Notes: generated by a model from the sequence alone, not told the origin. A stretch of DNA of 64,000 nucleotides from Cylicocyclus nassatus (GCA_958299035.1 CATQJL010000112.1:87934636-87998635), one strand, 5' to 3'; shown: positions 23,959 through 53,436, counted from the first letter of the stretch. Numbers and translations: made by a program.

Positions 23959-24294
23959 TCTACACAATGAACCTTCAAATTATGTAGGCAGAGTACACAG
24001 CAGAGTAATTTTAGATGAAACTGAGTAATCAGAAACAATACAGGCTCTCAATCTTTATTACTAAATACCGGAATTTACTGGAATTCTATCCTATCACATC
24101 TACAGTCATACATGCACCGGCAACAACTATGACAATATACCTGTGTTAATATCACACACTAAGCAAGCATGAAGCTTAAAGAGCTACTAGTGGACGGTAT
24201 AAATGGCAATGAATTTTTTCAACTCAATATATGGTCAAACTTTCCAATTAACTAAAACACGCTTAGACAAAAATATGCCTGCATTGAGGGTCAT
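23959..24294 (-). promoter_or_regulatory. Intercistronic region between gpi-1 and ubc-14 with SL2-type trans-splice acceptor
   Basis: Going down the minus strand, the gpi-1 stop is followed by about 235 bases of 3' UTR. Then come an AATAAA (24059-24054), about 95 further bases, and a TGTAG acceptor (AG at 23961-23960) one base before the ubc-14 ATG. In Caenorhabditis operons the poly(A)-to-trans-splice distance is typically around 100 bases, so the spacing fits SL2 trans-splicing. No independent promoter is evident in this short gap. The acceptor and poly(A) signal are seen; SL2 use is inferred. Confidence 0.75.
24054..24059 (-). terminator. Polyadenylation signal of gpi-1
   Basis: AATAAA on the minus strand, 235 bases after the gpi-1 TAG and about 95 bases before the ubc-14 acceptor. 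It is the only canonical signal in the gap. Confidence 0.75.
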
Positions 24295-42615
<18,321 letters not shown>

Positions 42616-42622
42616 TGCTGAT
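42616..42622 (-). promoter_or_regulatory. Probable spliced-leader acceptor of gpi-1
   Basis: The minus strand reads TTATCAG-CA-ATG immediately before gpi-1 exon 1, a splice acceptor two bases from the start codon. Such short 5' UTRs are usual for trans-spliced nematode messages. It could instead be the acceptor of a 5' UTR intron. Confidence 0.55.
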
Positions 42623-43045
42623 AACAATATCAGTACTTTTCAACAAACACAAAAACGCGAAATGTGCAAGAAAATCGCAAACAACGAGATACGGCAAAGC
42701 AATCTGTTGTGATGTTTCGCAAACACCAAAAGTTGATGAATGATAAGAAAAAGGGAAATGGAGTGGATCAAAAACCGAGTTACAACCATCAAACAGTATA
42801 TGTTCAAGCGTACCGCTACATTGATAATGTTTCTGCATATGACTCCAAGTCACATTGAAAAATTCGACAATATCAGCAATGACCAGTGATAAAGGTGAAG
42901 CAGACATCTGCAAATAGGAGGTGAGCTGATAACACTCCCAAACGCACGTTTTGCGCATATTGATCGTGTACCCGGGACCCGCAAAGCACGTGCATTTGCT
43001 GTTCGCAGTAGCAGATGGGAATGCCATCTCACACTTAAATCATCA

Positions 43046-43694
43046 TGACTTATAATAGCGGGCTAAGGGTTGTTTAGCTGCTTTTGTGTGTGTGTGAACG
43101 TCTGTCTGTCACGAAATTCAGAGAGCGAGTTCCAGCAAACGTATTGAGCTGAAAATCTGTTCATAGCACCTTGCCAGCGTCTAGGCCCATCATGCTTTCG
43201 TGCGATCCGCTGCGTTGGTGTTACGAAAATTGTGCATAGAACGGATCCACACGGCTGTGAGCAGGCAAAACTGAGTCCAGATCTGTATTTTTGCAAAGCC
43301 ATGATTTGCGTGCCAAATAAATCTGCGCCCCATCAGTTCTAGCTCAAAAAATGCAAAGTTTGCTTTTGCGAAAACAGCTCCAAAAGGCGGTGATCGCATA
43401 GACAGTCGATTTGGCAAGGTTTTAACTTAAAATTTGAAAGATTTTTGCACGGATGTAGCCCAACAAAGTGACTATTATCATTATGACGATTACCAAGCCA
43501 AAACTCAGTAATCCATTCAAATTCGCAGGTGTTCCTTAGCGAGAAAGTGCTCTTTCTCAAAATTACCGATCTTACGTGAAGATGCTTCAAAAATGAGCAG
43601 TTGTTTACAATTCATTTGTGATGTTCAGCATCGCGGGTGAGTTTCAAAGGGAGAGCCAGTGCGAACCTCTGCGAAGAGGAGGTGACGCACTGGT
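43046..43694 (+). mobile_element. Repeat family H (hairpin-ended), copy 1
   Basis: It starts TGACTTATAATAGCGGGCTA, passes GTCTGTCTGTCACGAAATTC, and ends in GCCAGTGCGAACCTCTGCG and a hairpin. Other copies: 51225-51475 (partial), 51481-52175, 52779-52940 (inverted end), 59513-60055 and 60060-60719 (inverted). Confidence 0.75.
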
Positions 43695-43860
43695 TTTTCT
43701 AACTAAATGCACTATAAGTTCGCACAGATCAATGTAATACAACACAGAGGAGAGCAAGTAATGAGACAAGGGATAAGAAAACTGTTCCTTCTAGTAAAGA
43801 AAAGCGCTAGTTTTGTAGATTTATAATTTCTTGAAATAATTCCTTACACTGCTGCATGAC

Positions 43861-43993
43861 GACGAATTCGAAACGCACAAGCGTAACCTGATCGGCGACG
43901 CGGCAGCGAGCACGAACTTAGTTTTTTACGAGTTTTTTGCGCTTATCGAAGCTTCAGATGCCGATCTTAGTACGCTTGTGTGTTCCGAAATCG
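43861..43993. mobile_element. GACGAATTCGAAAC fold-back, copy 1
   Basis: Arms GACGAATTCGAAACGCACAAG and CTTGTGTGTTCCGAAATCG, with CGCGGCAGCGAGCACGAAC inside. Same family as 46174-46324. Confidence 0.7.
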
Positions 43994-44093
43994 CTTTCGA
44001 CAAGGGTTTCCGAACTCGATCAACATCAAGCACTATTGTCACAAAGTGGAGAGCAATCACAGCTTTGTAATGTTGGTGTCTATAATTTTAATT

Positions 44094-45290
44094 TATACTA
44101 GCTGGCTTACCCGGCTCCGCCGTATCCGGACCAAACTTGGCACACATACACTTCGGGCCCCGGCGCGTGTCACAGTCCACTTTTCGTTATCGATCGATGT
44201 CGATTTTACCGATTTTTATCGATTTTTTCGCAGAGTTCACCTACAGGGCTAGGAGTTGGCACAGGGGGGAAGTGAGCATGGGGATTCCGAATACAATATT
44301 AGTTTTCAGAATTATCGGTTACTTTTATTGATTTTATCGATTTTTTGTAAATTTTGACATGCGAGGCTGGGATTTTGCACAGGGGGTAATCGAGCATGCT
44401 GATTACGAACACAATATTAGTTTTCAGGATCGTCCATTACTTTTATCGATTTTATCGATTTTTTTGTAAAGTTTGACCTGCGGGGCTGGGAGTTTGCACA
44501 GGGGGGTAATCGAGCATGCAGATTACGAATACAATATTAGTTTTTGGAATTATCCATTACTTCTATCGATTTTATCGATTTTGCAAAATTTGAGCTAGGG
44601 GGATGGAATTTGGCACAGGGGTGTAATCGAGCATGCTGATCACCCCCTTGGGGATGATCAGCATGCTCGATTACCCCCCTGTGCCAACTCCCAGCCCCCT
44701 AGCTCAAACTTTGCAAAAAAATCGATAAAATCGATAAAAGTAATCGATAATCCCAAAAACCAATATTGTATTCGGAATCCCCATGCTCGATTACCCCCCT
44801 GTGCGAACTCCCAGCCCCGTAGCTCAAACTTTGCAAAAAAATCGATAAAATCGATAAAAGTAATCGATAATCCTGAAAACCAATATTGTATTCGGAATCC
44901 CCATGCTCGATTACCCCCCTTTGCCAACTCCCAGCCCCGTAGCTCAAACTTTGCAAAAAAATCGATAAAATCGATAAAAGTAATCGATAATCCTGAAAAC
45001 CAATATTGTATTCGGAATCCCCATGCTCGATTACCCCCCTGTGCCAACTCCCAGCCCCGTAGGTGAACTCAGCAAAAAAATCGATAAAAATCGATAAAAT
45101 CGATATCGATCGATGACGAAAAGTAGCCTATGACACCCGCCGGGGCCCGTAGCGTATGTGTGCCAAGTTTGGTCCGGATCGGTTCAGAAATGGAATTTTC
45201 TATTCGGAACATACGTACACACATACATACATACAGACAGACATACAGACATACATACAAACAGACATTCAGCTTTATATATAAGATAGA
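44094..45290. mobile_element. Mirror-image tandem array element (4 + 4 units of ~120 bp)
   Basis: The outer arms carry GACCAAACTTGGCACACATAC and its inverse. Inside are four ~120-bp units with GGCACAGGGGGGTAATCGAG and repeated ATCGATTTTATCGATTTTTT on one strand, then four on the other, meeting at about 44645. The right side ends in ACATACATACAGACAG repeats and TTTATATATAAGATAG. Confidence 0.85.
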
Positions 45291-45420
45291 TGGTTTTGTG
45301 ATTTTCCGCAAGAAGCTTTCTCCACTGTCTAAAATTTCTCAATATCACGCAGTGGAGAAGCATCGTTACATCTGAGGCTCAACTTCCCACTAACGGATTT
45401 GGTCACGACAAAATGTTACC

Positions 45421-45426
45421 TTTATT
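45421..45426 (-). terminator. Polyadenylation signal of the 108-residue gene
   Basis: AATAAA on the minus strand about 108 bases downstream of the TAA at 45534. This supports the three-exon model of that gene. Confidence 0.65.
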
Positions 45427-45533
45427 AATTTCAAAAGACCGCGCAGACTGAAAAAAGATACTGAATTGCGAAATGCTTGCTCCATCCGCCGGCCAGCATT
45501 ATGTTTGGGATCCTAATAAGATGAGAATGAGAA

Positions 45534-46088
45534 TTAGTCAAAGTTGTACATGGTGAAAAGGTTGAGCCTCGGTGAGTGACTTCGAGGAGCAACCAAATTG
45601 AGAACATAATTGCTGAAAAGAGAAAGGCGAGGTATTTATGGTGGTTTGTTTCTTGGCAAATCCACCCCTACCGCGTCTCGCAATGTCCTCTAGCATCAAA
45701 TAATTTGTAATCGTCACAGTGAGCAGCCTATGTAAGCAAAACTGGAAAAGAAATTTGAAAACTATCTCCCACGTCACACAGTTTACCCAAGCTAAAGCAG
45801 TTACAAGGCTCCTAAACTGCAGAGTCGTTTGCACCAGCGGTCGCGCGACCGCTGGTGCAAACGACTCTGCAATTTAGGAGCCCTGTATGTATATACGAAG
45901 GCGTGCCATGTCGAAGTAGCTGAAGGGTATCCTTCAGAACTAGTCCACTCTGAACTGAGACCTGGCGCGAAAATTTCGGTAAACTTTGACGGAGGCCGTC
46001 CAAGCACAACCGCCGCGATTCTTTCTTCACGATTAATGAGCGGCAATTCAGAAACTTCACACCCCAGTAGCTGATCTGACTTCGTCAT
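45534..46088 (-). CDS. Unrecognised 108-residue protein, 3 exons, upstream of gpi-1
   Basis: Minus-strand exons 46088-45897 (64 codons), 45727-45672 and 45612-45534 join in phase with GT-AG introns to 109 codons including TAA. The protein starts MTKSDQLLGCEVSELPLINR, has a middle rich in Ser, Thr and Pro, and ends APRSHSPRLNLFTMYNFD. It has cysteines at 10, 68 and 80, no signal peptide, and no long hydrophobic segment. An in-frame TGA six codons upstream supports this start. An AATAAA on the minus strand (45426-45421) lies about 110 bases after the stop. Intron 1 contains a 76-bp hairpin element that ends 14 bases from the splice donor, and a ~150-bp fold-back lies about 85 bases upstream of the ATG. 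I do not recognise the family. It lies on the same strand as gpi-1 and ubc-14, but 2.9 kb of repeats separate it from gpi-1, so shared transcription is only possible, not shown. Confidence 0.68.
45807..45882. mobile_element. 76-bp near-perfect hairpin in intron 1 of the 108-residue gene
   Basis: GGCTCCTAAACTGCAGAGTC with its complement; the centre is ACCAGCGGTCGCGCGACCGC. Only one mismatched pair. Confidence 0.85.
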
Positions 46089-46173
46089 AAAGGTGCAAAG
46101 AAGTCACAAAAAACCAAGCGTTCCAGTCCTGCTTTCCATACATGCTCCAATAATCGTGCGCTTGTAATGCTCT

Positions 46174-46324
46174 GGACGAATTCGAAACACACAAGCGCAC
46201 TAAGATCGGCGGAAACTTCAAAAAACGTAAAAAAAACCAGTTCGTGCTCGCTGACGCGCTCGGCGGAGTGCTCGTCGCTGCCGCGTCGCCGATCAGGGTA
46301 CGCTGGTGCGTTTCGAATTCGTCC
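46174..46324. mobile_element. GACGAATTCGAAAC fold-back, copy 2, upstream of the 108-residue gene
   Basis: Arms GGACGAATTCGAAACACACA and GTGCGTTTCGAATTCGTCC. It begins about 85 bases before the ATG at 46088 and may sit in its promoter or 5' UTR. Confidence 0.75.
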
Positions 46325-46544
46325 TGCATGACGAAGCCGTAATACCTTTGGGCGCGAACGCGGCTTTATTAGCCGCAGAGCGCATAAGGCGCAGGATTTA
46401 TAACAGTGAAGATATGCGCGCCGAGTTTGCGCCCGCTCAGCTATAGTAAGTTTCAGCTCAGTTTAGGCGGGAATGGGACTGGCGGGAACCCGTTTCGCAA
46501 CGATCGCGCCGCTTTGCAGTCTGCGTCTCTTCACTTTAATCTGT

Positions 46545-46720
46545 CTCGCTGAGCCAGTGGCGGTGCGGACGCGCTGCTCCACTTGGCATCTGTGGCTTAC
46601 TCCGGGTTGAAAAAGACTGTATAGTTGTCCTCACCCCACTAGTCGGTCGTTGGGTGAATTCGAATTTGAATTGGAGCAGGCCGGTGGCGGCGGAGCGCGG
46701 CACTTCAGCCTTCAGTTCAA
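46545..46720. repeat. Dispersed repeat shared with 49565-49690
   Basis: Shares TGTCCTCACCCCACTAGTCG, GAATTCGAATTTGAATT and a GGCGG(C)GCGCGG block with 49565-49690, in inverted orientation. Open frames across these blocks are incidental. Confidence 0.55.
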
Positions 46721-46851
46721 ATTTATGCATGTTTTTTTTATCATTTCCTCAAAATCTGTTTGTTAATCTTTGCAATGTGAGGTATGTTCGTTAGCAAAAT
46801 AAAACATCTTGTTGTGGTCGAGCGTTGTTTCGTTATGCTAAGCTCATAACC

Positions 46852-48001
46852 AGGGTCAAGCAAGGGGTGTGGCACACGATCGCTGGTTACGACCCCCCCC
46901 CCTGATTGCTGTCTTAATAAGACCCCCCCCCCCCTGGACTATACCCTTAAGATACTACTTGGAGGCCCTGTCAAACATAATGGGCAACATATCCATAATG
47001 AGCATGTCAATTAACCCCCTGTAGACAAAGTTTGAGCGAATTCTGAAGATTCAAGATACTAGGCTACCTAAGTGAAATGGTCAAATTCCAACATGGTTAA
47101 CTTTGTTTCAAAGGTGAATTAGCTATCCGTTTTCGCACTCAAGACAAAGCACTACTCCTTCTTTGTCCACCTCAGGAATCCCGCTTCAGAAGACCTCCAA
47201 ACTATTGAATTAGAAACCAACCAAAATCTCGTTTTCCCATTTTTCGCTTTTGATCGCTGTGCTTTCACCAAATATTACTCAGAGCTAAGAAGACGAATCA
47301 GGCTCAAAACATCCCTATGGAATCTACGAGGTTTAGGTCTTTCTGGATTTTTAAGGCAAGTTAAGGGGGTGCGGCACACCCCCTCAAAAGCTGCGGCAGC
47401 CGCAGCTTTCAAGGGGGTGTGCCGCACCCCATTAACTATATCAAAAAAAACATTTTTAGCGGACAGTATTTACATGAATCAATAGCCTAAACCTCGTAGA
47501 TTCCATAGGGATGTTTTGAGCCTGATTCGTCTTCTTAGCTTTTGGTTGGCTTCTAATTCAATAGTTTGGAGGTCTTCTGAAGCGGGATTCCTGAGGTGGA
47601 CAAAGAAGGAGTAGTGCTTTGTATTGAGTGCAAGAAGAGGTAGCTTACTCACCGTTAAGATGAAGTTAATCATGTTTTAAATTACTGCTTTATACAAGGT
47701 TGTTTACTGCTCGGAGACCTCAGAGTTCGCTGAAACTTGGCGCATAGGGGTTATTCGACACGCGGATTACGACAATTATGCTTGATTAGAGGTACGGTAG
47801 GTTACGGTAGGCATACGGTATCTGCAAGTTTGTGTCGTTGAACTTGAATTTTGCAGGATTTCAACAGCGCTTTCATCAAGTCAATTTAGTCACACAGCTT
47901 GTACAAGTGCTTTTGACCTTGGGTCGATACGACCCCCCCACCTACCCCCCCTAACGACCCCCCCCCCCTGCGGCGTGCCGCACCCCCCGCTTTACCCTGC
48001 T
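46852..48001. mobile_element. 1.15-kb element with poly-C-rich inverted ends
   Basis: The left end AGGGTCAAGCAAGGGGTGTG and right end CACCCCCCGCTTTACCCT are inverted copies, with GACCCCCCCC tracts just inside each. A fold-back at 47117-47645 occupies the middle. A truncated left end recurs at about 51095. Confidence 0.65.
47117..47645. repeat. Long fold-back with central 40-bp hairpin
   Basis: The arms share AAAGCACTACTCCTTCTTTG, CAGGAATCCCGCTTCAGAAG and TCCCTATGGAATCTACGAGG. The centre is GGGGGTG...AGCTGCGGCAGCCGCAGCT. A diverged relative lies at 52295-52510. Confidence 0.8.
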
Positions 48002-49995
48002 CATAACTTCAACACTTTATACAGGTCAGCTTCGAGAAACGATACAGTTGGGAAACATCGCTGTAAACCTTTTCTTTGTAACTAATATGTGCAGAAGTGC
48101 TGCTATAGTGGTGAATCGTACGTAATAATCGCCATCTCTATCGTTTCTCAAAACCCACTCAAACAAAAACCGAGCACAGCAGCCAGAAACGACGGTCAAC
48201 AACAAAAGGTCAATTTTGTTTGAAAACGTTGTCAAAATATACGAATCACCAATCAAAGGCAGAAAAAAGATTGGAAGAAGTAGGCGAAGGTTTGAACTGG
48301 AGACTGATGCGCCTTGGAAGAAGTAGGCGAAGGTTTGGGGTGTAGGCCCTTCTGAACCCGCTCTAGTCGCGATGGCTGCGATAGGTCAGCGCGTCTTAGA
48401 GGTCACGTCTTAATTCGCTGCTTCTATAGGCGAGCTGTTGACCTAAGCAGGTGCGCTGCGGAAACGGACGAGTTTCTCAGTAATGACCTCCCTCTCTCGA
48501 ACCCTTGATAGAGGTGTAGTAAACGCATGATGTCAGCCGAATGCTGCTATTCTGCTGTCTTTCCTAACAAACTCGCTGCTACTTACTAAACTGACGTGCT
48601 TCCAATCAAATCTGTGGGACGTGTTTGCTTCGATTACTGAAGTACTCTATTTTTGGTTAAGGTGAGTGCTGGTAACTACTTTTGCACCATGTGTGCAATC
48701 CTTGCTGCATCGTGTATCGTCACATTCATTTGTGTATGTGAACTAAACGAAGCCTGCAGGGAAAACACACTTTCTGGTTTAATTATTGCTGATAACCCGA
48801 GACCTAAGATTCTTGTTGATGCAGTTTGTCGCCAAAACTTTGATTCTGCGCTCAATATAGCGGCTGCATAATTATATTCGTGTAAACCATACAAATACTT
48901 ATCAGTTTTTAATCTAATTCCAAGCAAGGAAAGTAGCGAATATCACTGTTTCGTGACTGTAGAGAGCTGAGAAGTTCTAGAATCTAGATCAGAAATTTGA
49001 TCTAAAGCGGTGGCCTATGAACATTCAAAATTCAATGCATAACCCAAAAATTAGCGAGAAAGGAGTAGGTTTGCGCAAAAAAACTAGATGCTACCAAACA
49101 AATGCCTTGGTATTAAGCGAAAGTCGTTTAGAGCAAAAACTACAAATCATTAGGTATCGTGCGGAGTTCGAAGAAAATCATCTGTTGTACTTTGAATTGT
49201 GGGTCGGGTCGCGTGTGCTTTCCTCTCGACGCATCATGGCAGTAAATTAATCAAAATGAGATGAGAAACCATTGACTTATTCCTGAATCAAAAGAAGTTT
49301 AACCAAACCTGATTGATACGATCAGGATAAAGTTAGGCCGTAGAATAGCAAAGTGGAGCGAATAGCAGCATTACGAAATGGAACTGGATAAGGTGGGGAT
49401 TACTACTGCGTTCAGATCTGAAAGATGGAAAGGGAAACCTTGAGGTGCGCTGAAGACTTTCGAGAATAAGGCGTTCTGAAGAAGACTCGTCCGCAATGGC
49501 CGCAGCGCAGGCGCCGGCGTCCTACTTGCGGGGTTACTGTAGTAGACGGTGGGTTCAGAAGGGCCGTCTTCCGAAGGTTTGAACTGAAGACTGAGGCGCC
49601 GCGCTCCGGCGCGATCGGCGTGCTCTAGCTCAAATTCGAATTTGTCCATCGAGCCGACTAGTGGGGTGAGGACGACTATAAAGGATATTCGCCGACGACT
49701 GCCCTGCGAGCTCTCAAGTCCCTGTGCGCTGCAGCAACTGTCAAGCTGGAAAGGCTCCAAAAAGGCGCGCCCACGATGGTGTAATGCACGAATTGGGGCA
49801 GTCGTCAACGAATATCTTTTAATCGTGCTTCTGCGCCTTCGTCATGCAGTAGCCTTTGAAGGCAGCGTCCGGTCAGGTTTGACGATTAGAAGAAAGACAC
49901 ACCTACCTGCAGCTCCCAACCTGAAGAAGCTCTTGCCCAAGCAGCATTGCTTCAACATGGTTCTAAAGCGAGAAATCCGCTTCAGAAGTGGCAAC

Positions 49996-50190
49996 TTAGG
50001 CCTCGGACAGACTTCACGCGATTTGATCGTCGCGATTTAATCGCGACAAGACAACTGTTAGAGTTCATTGCATGCCGACCAGCTTGCATTTCATTTGTGA
50101 TACTTTTCCAGCCCAAAATTTTTGGATGTAAAATGAAAATGAATGGAAGTCGCGGCGATCAAATCGCGTGAACTCTGTCCGAGGCCTTAG
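49996..50190. mobile_element. CCTCGGACAGAG fold-back element, copy 2
   Basis: TTAGGCCTCGGACAGACTTC to CTCTGTCCGAGGCCTTAG. It matches 35283-35490 in inverted orientation. Confidence 0.8.
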
Positions 50191-50693
50191 ACGCCCTGGC
50201 GGCCGGCCCGCCCCCTCAGTCACTAGCGAGAGTGCCTATCTTGCACACAGTCAAGGCGTAGGGTCCTACCACAACTCTGCGTCTTAACCTCGGCGGCAAG
50301 CGCCCGAAATTAGAAATAGGGGCTTCCGAAATAGCCCGTTTTCAACATTTTCGCACTGTGCAAGCTGCATTTTCGTTAGCGGGAAGGATAATCCCAGGTA
50401 AGCGGAAAAAATTTTGTTTTTTGACCCAGAAAATTCGTCCCCATAACCTTTCAGGTAGGTCCGCCCCACAGATAAGTCCTTTTCTCCATAATAGTTACCC
50501 TATATTGTTAGATAAGTCCGAAGACTGTCAGATTACTCGAGACTTATCTGCAGACGGACTAATTTGATGGGGGGCGGGGCCCTATGTGATTCCAGGGTTC
50601 ACTTCAATGACATTCTCTCGAAAAGGTGGCCATTACTTGTTTGTAAAATCCGAGGTGGAAGATGTTGTAATTATCTTGCACTACAGATTCTAG

Positions 50694-50999
50694 CAGTGGC
50701 GTACTCAGGATTTCCGTTTTTTGGGGGGGTGGGGAAGGGCAAAAATGTTTTTCTGATGCGTGGCGTCAGCCAGCACTCCAGAAAATTTTCTGGTATGCTT
50801 CCGAAATTTTTGCGACATGACCCCGAAATTTTAGAAGAAGGCAGGGGGACATGGCGGCCACGCCCCCGAAAAAAAATTTTTTAAAGGCTAGATTGAATTT
50901 TTGACATTTTTTAAAAATTATATTAATTATTATAAGTATAAACAAGTCGCTTGTACATTTTTATAACTCATATAAGTAACTTTCAAAAATTTCAATGCC
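50694..50999. mobile_element. CAGTGGCGTA-type element, copy 2, right end lost
   Basis: Starts CAGTGGCGTACTCAGGATT and follows copy 1 (29687) through ATAAGTAACTTTCAA, then diverges before the terminal TACGCCACTG. Confidence 0.7.
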
Positions 51000-51480
51000 A
51001 TGCCATGTTCCTAGAAACGGGGCTTACGGTAGGTGTACGGTAGAGTTTGAAGGTTTTTGTATGACTAAAACTTCGATAGTGGAGCTATTAGCAGGGTCAA
51101 GCAAGAGTTATCGCACAGCATGGATGAGTACGACACCCTTCCCCTAGTAGCTATCATGATAAAGCCCCTTGAACTACTGCGTACATGAGATAGGCATAAC
51201 TTGAAGGCCCTATCAAGCATGAGTAATCATGACGTATAATAAGCCGCTTATTTGTCGGTCTGTAAGTCTGTCTGTTACGAAAATACAGTGAGGAATGATT
51301 TACAATGCTTTGGAGCATGTGAGGTTTTGATAGCGAGTATGGTTCATTTTGATTAGGTCTCTCTCACAGCAGTCAACCTGGCAATAATCTAAAAGAAAGC
51401 CTTCACATCGTAAGTTTACCATCGTTTCTTGATGGCCAATGCGAGCCTCTGCGAAGCAGAGGTGAAGCACTGGTATATCC

Positions 51481-52175
51481 TACTATAATAACGCGCTAAG
51501 GCCGTCTGTTTTATTTTTGTGTGTCTGTGTGAAAATCTGTCTGTCACGAAATTCATAGAGGAAGCTGCAACTAAGCTATCGGGCTGCAATTTTGCATAAT
51601 ATACCGTGCCAGCGTGTAGGTCCACCGTGCACAAGGACGAGCCGGTTCGATAAGCGGGTCTCAAAATTTGCACGTCAAACGGGTCCACGCGCCTTTTGGC
51701 ACGCAAAGCTGGTCGCTAATTCGACTTTTTGCAAAGTTATGATTTGCCTGATTGGTAACTCTGAGCGCCATGAATTCTAGCCCAAAAAGTGCTGAAAAAG
51801 TTTGGTTTTTTGCAAAAAGCGCCAAAAAGTGATGAACGCGTAGATAGTCGATTTGGCAAGCTTTTATTGGAAAAGCTGGAAAGATTTTTGCACTGAAATG
51901 TAGCCCAAGGTGAATATTATCCTTATACGATTATCAAACTAAAATAAATTCAGTAATCCTTTCAAATTCGCATTTGTTTCCTTGCAACAAAGTTTTTTTT
52001 TCTCAAAGTCACCGATCTTACATGGAGATGCTTCATGAATGAACAGTTGTTGACGATTCATTTGTGATGCTCAGCATCGCGCAGTGAGTTTCAAAGTCTA
52101 ATTATGGGAGCACGAGAGAGGCATACGGATAGCAGAGCCAGTGCGAACCTCCGCGAAGCGGAGGTGACGCACTGG
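51481..52175 (+). mobile_element. Repeat family H, longest direct copy
   Basis: From TACTATAATAACGCGCTAAG through GTCTGTCTGTCACGAAATTC to the terminal hairpin CCTCCGCGAAGCGGAGG and GCACTGG. A partial copy (51225-51475) precedes it directly. No coding potential. Confidence 0.75.
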
Positions 52176-52778
52176 TTTATAATTAACATGTCAAATGACC
52201 CTTGTGGACGAAGTTTGATCGAATTCTGAAGTTTCCAGCAACTGGGCCACCTGAGTGAAATGGTCATTTTCGAACATGAATAACTTTATTACAAAAGTGA
52301 ATTAGCTAACTCCTTTGGCACTCCAAACAAAGCACTACTCCTTTTTTGTCTTCTTTGCTCTGAGTAACAGTTGGTGAAAACAACAGTCTTCAAAAGCGAA
52401 AAATAGAAACAACGGGTTCTGTTGGCTCCTAATTCCGCGTTTGGAGATGTATTGATTCTAAGATGGGCAAAGAATGAGTAGTGCTTTATACTGAGTGCAG
52501 CAAGAAATAGTAATATATCTTTGAAACGGAGTCAATCATGCTCGAAAATGACCATGTCACTCAGGTGGCCAGGTATCTGGAAATTTCAGAATTTGCCCAA
52601 ACTTTCGTCCACAGGGGTTATCTGACGTGCTAATAATGAATACATTACTCGTTATGCCTGGTAGAGCCTTTTTATCATGCTACGATAGGTATACAATGAC
52701 GAGTTAAGATGCATGTGCTTGTATTTCGCATAATGGGATTATCTGGCAAACTGCTTACGAACAACATGTTATCACTAT

Positions 52779-52940
52779 TACCAGTGCGTCACCTCTGCTT
52801 CGCAGAGGCTCGCACTGGCCCTACTTTCTATATGCCTGATTCACTCCCGCATAATAATGGCAGTGAAACTCACCGAACCATGCAGGCTATCACGAATGAT
52901 TTGTAAACAACTACTCATTCCTAGAGCTTTTTTTGTGTGA
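52779..52940 (-). repeat. Inverted fragment of repeat family H
   Basis: Contains CCAGTGCGTCACCTCTGC, TTC, GCAGAGG and the adjoining TATATGCCTGATTC, then breaks off. Confidence 0.65.
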
Positions 52941-53036
52941 GACTAGCGGCCCAATGACTTCTAGGCGCAAAATCACTTTAAAAACTTTCAATAATGTCAT
53001 ACTGTCTGCTTCAATCCCGACCAGGCCAAAATTGGC

Positions 53037-53294
53037 ATGGCGAAAGTCCGCGTCGCTAGGGTTTTGTGGTCACGCCCACAACCTGCTTTTTTGCTTTCTC
53101 TGCAATCCTTTTGCTCTCTCCGAAAGCGCGCATATGCAGCGCAGATCGATAGCGCAGCGAGCGGCGAATTTACGCCGACGGTTCGGCCTAATCCCGATTT
53201 GAGCAGATTGTACATTCGATTGGAAAACAAGATTCAAGAGTATTTTCATGGACAAGGATATTATGGACCAAAGCATGTATTTTCTCAAAATTAA
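53037..53294 (+). CDS. Possible 5' exon or small protein with a mitochondrial-type N-terminus (weak)
   Basis: An 85-codon frame starts MAKVRVARVLWSRPQPAFLL and continues to CSLRKRAYAAQ, giving an Arg-rich, acid-free first 35 residues of the kind used for mitochondrial import. The rest includes RPNPDLSRLYIRLENKIQEY. A possible acceptor (CCCGACCAG) lies 11 bases before the ATG, and a possible donor AT|GTATTT lies at about 53277. The block is more GC-rich than its surroundings. I do not recognise the protein and no further exon was found, so it may be chance. Confidence 0.3.
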   Translation: MAKVRVARVLWSRPQPAFLLSLQSFCSLRKRAYAAQIDSAASGEFTPTVRPNPDLSRLYIRLENKIQEYFHGQGYYGPKHVFSQN

Positions 53295-53369
53295 CAAAAT
53301 GTTTTAAGGTTCTAAAAGAAGTAAACATTCTGAAGCCACTTTTGTGTTTGGATGCCGAAGCCTGCCTAA

Positions 53370-53436
53370 CTATTGTAGATATTGAGAGATTATCTTCCCC
53401 TGTATAGGGAAGATAATCTTTCAATATCTACAATAG
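53370..53436. repeat. 29-bp-stem hairpin, pre-miRNA-sized
   Basis: TATTGTAGATATTGAGAGAT...TCTTCCC and its complement differ at one position that is a G-U pair on the plus-strand RNA. The loop is 7 bases. It could be a tiny inverted-repeat element or a small-RNA hairpin. Confidence 0.7.

Noticed and set aside
48026..48256. Hydrophobic minus-strand frame (IDLLLLTVVSGCCARFLFEW)
   Set aside because: It looks somewhat protein-like, but I found no acceptor, no neighbouring exon and no known family.
49371..50040. Overlapping open frames of 130-145 codons on both strands
   Set aside because: They lie on a dispersed GC-rich repeat shared with 46545-46720; the frames are not conserved between the two copies.
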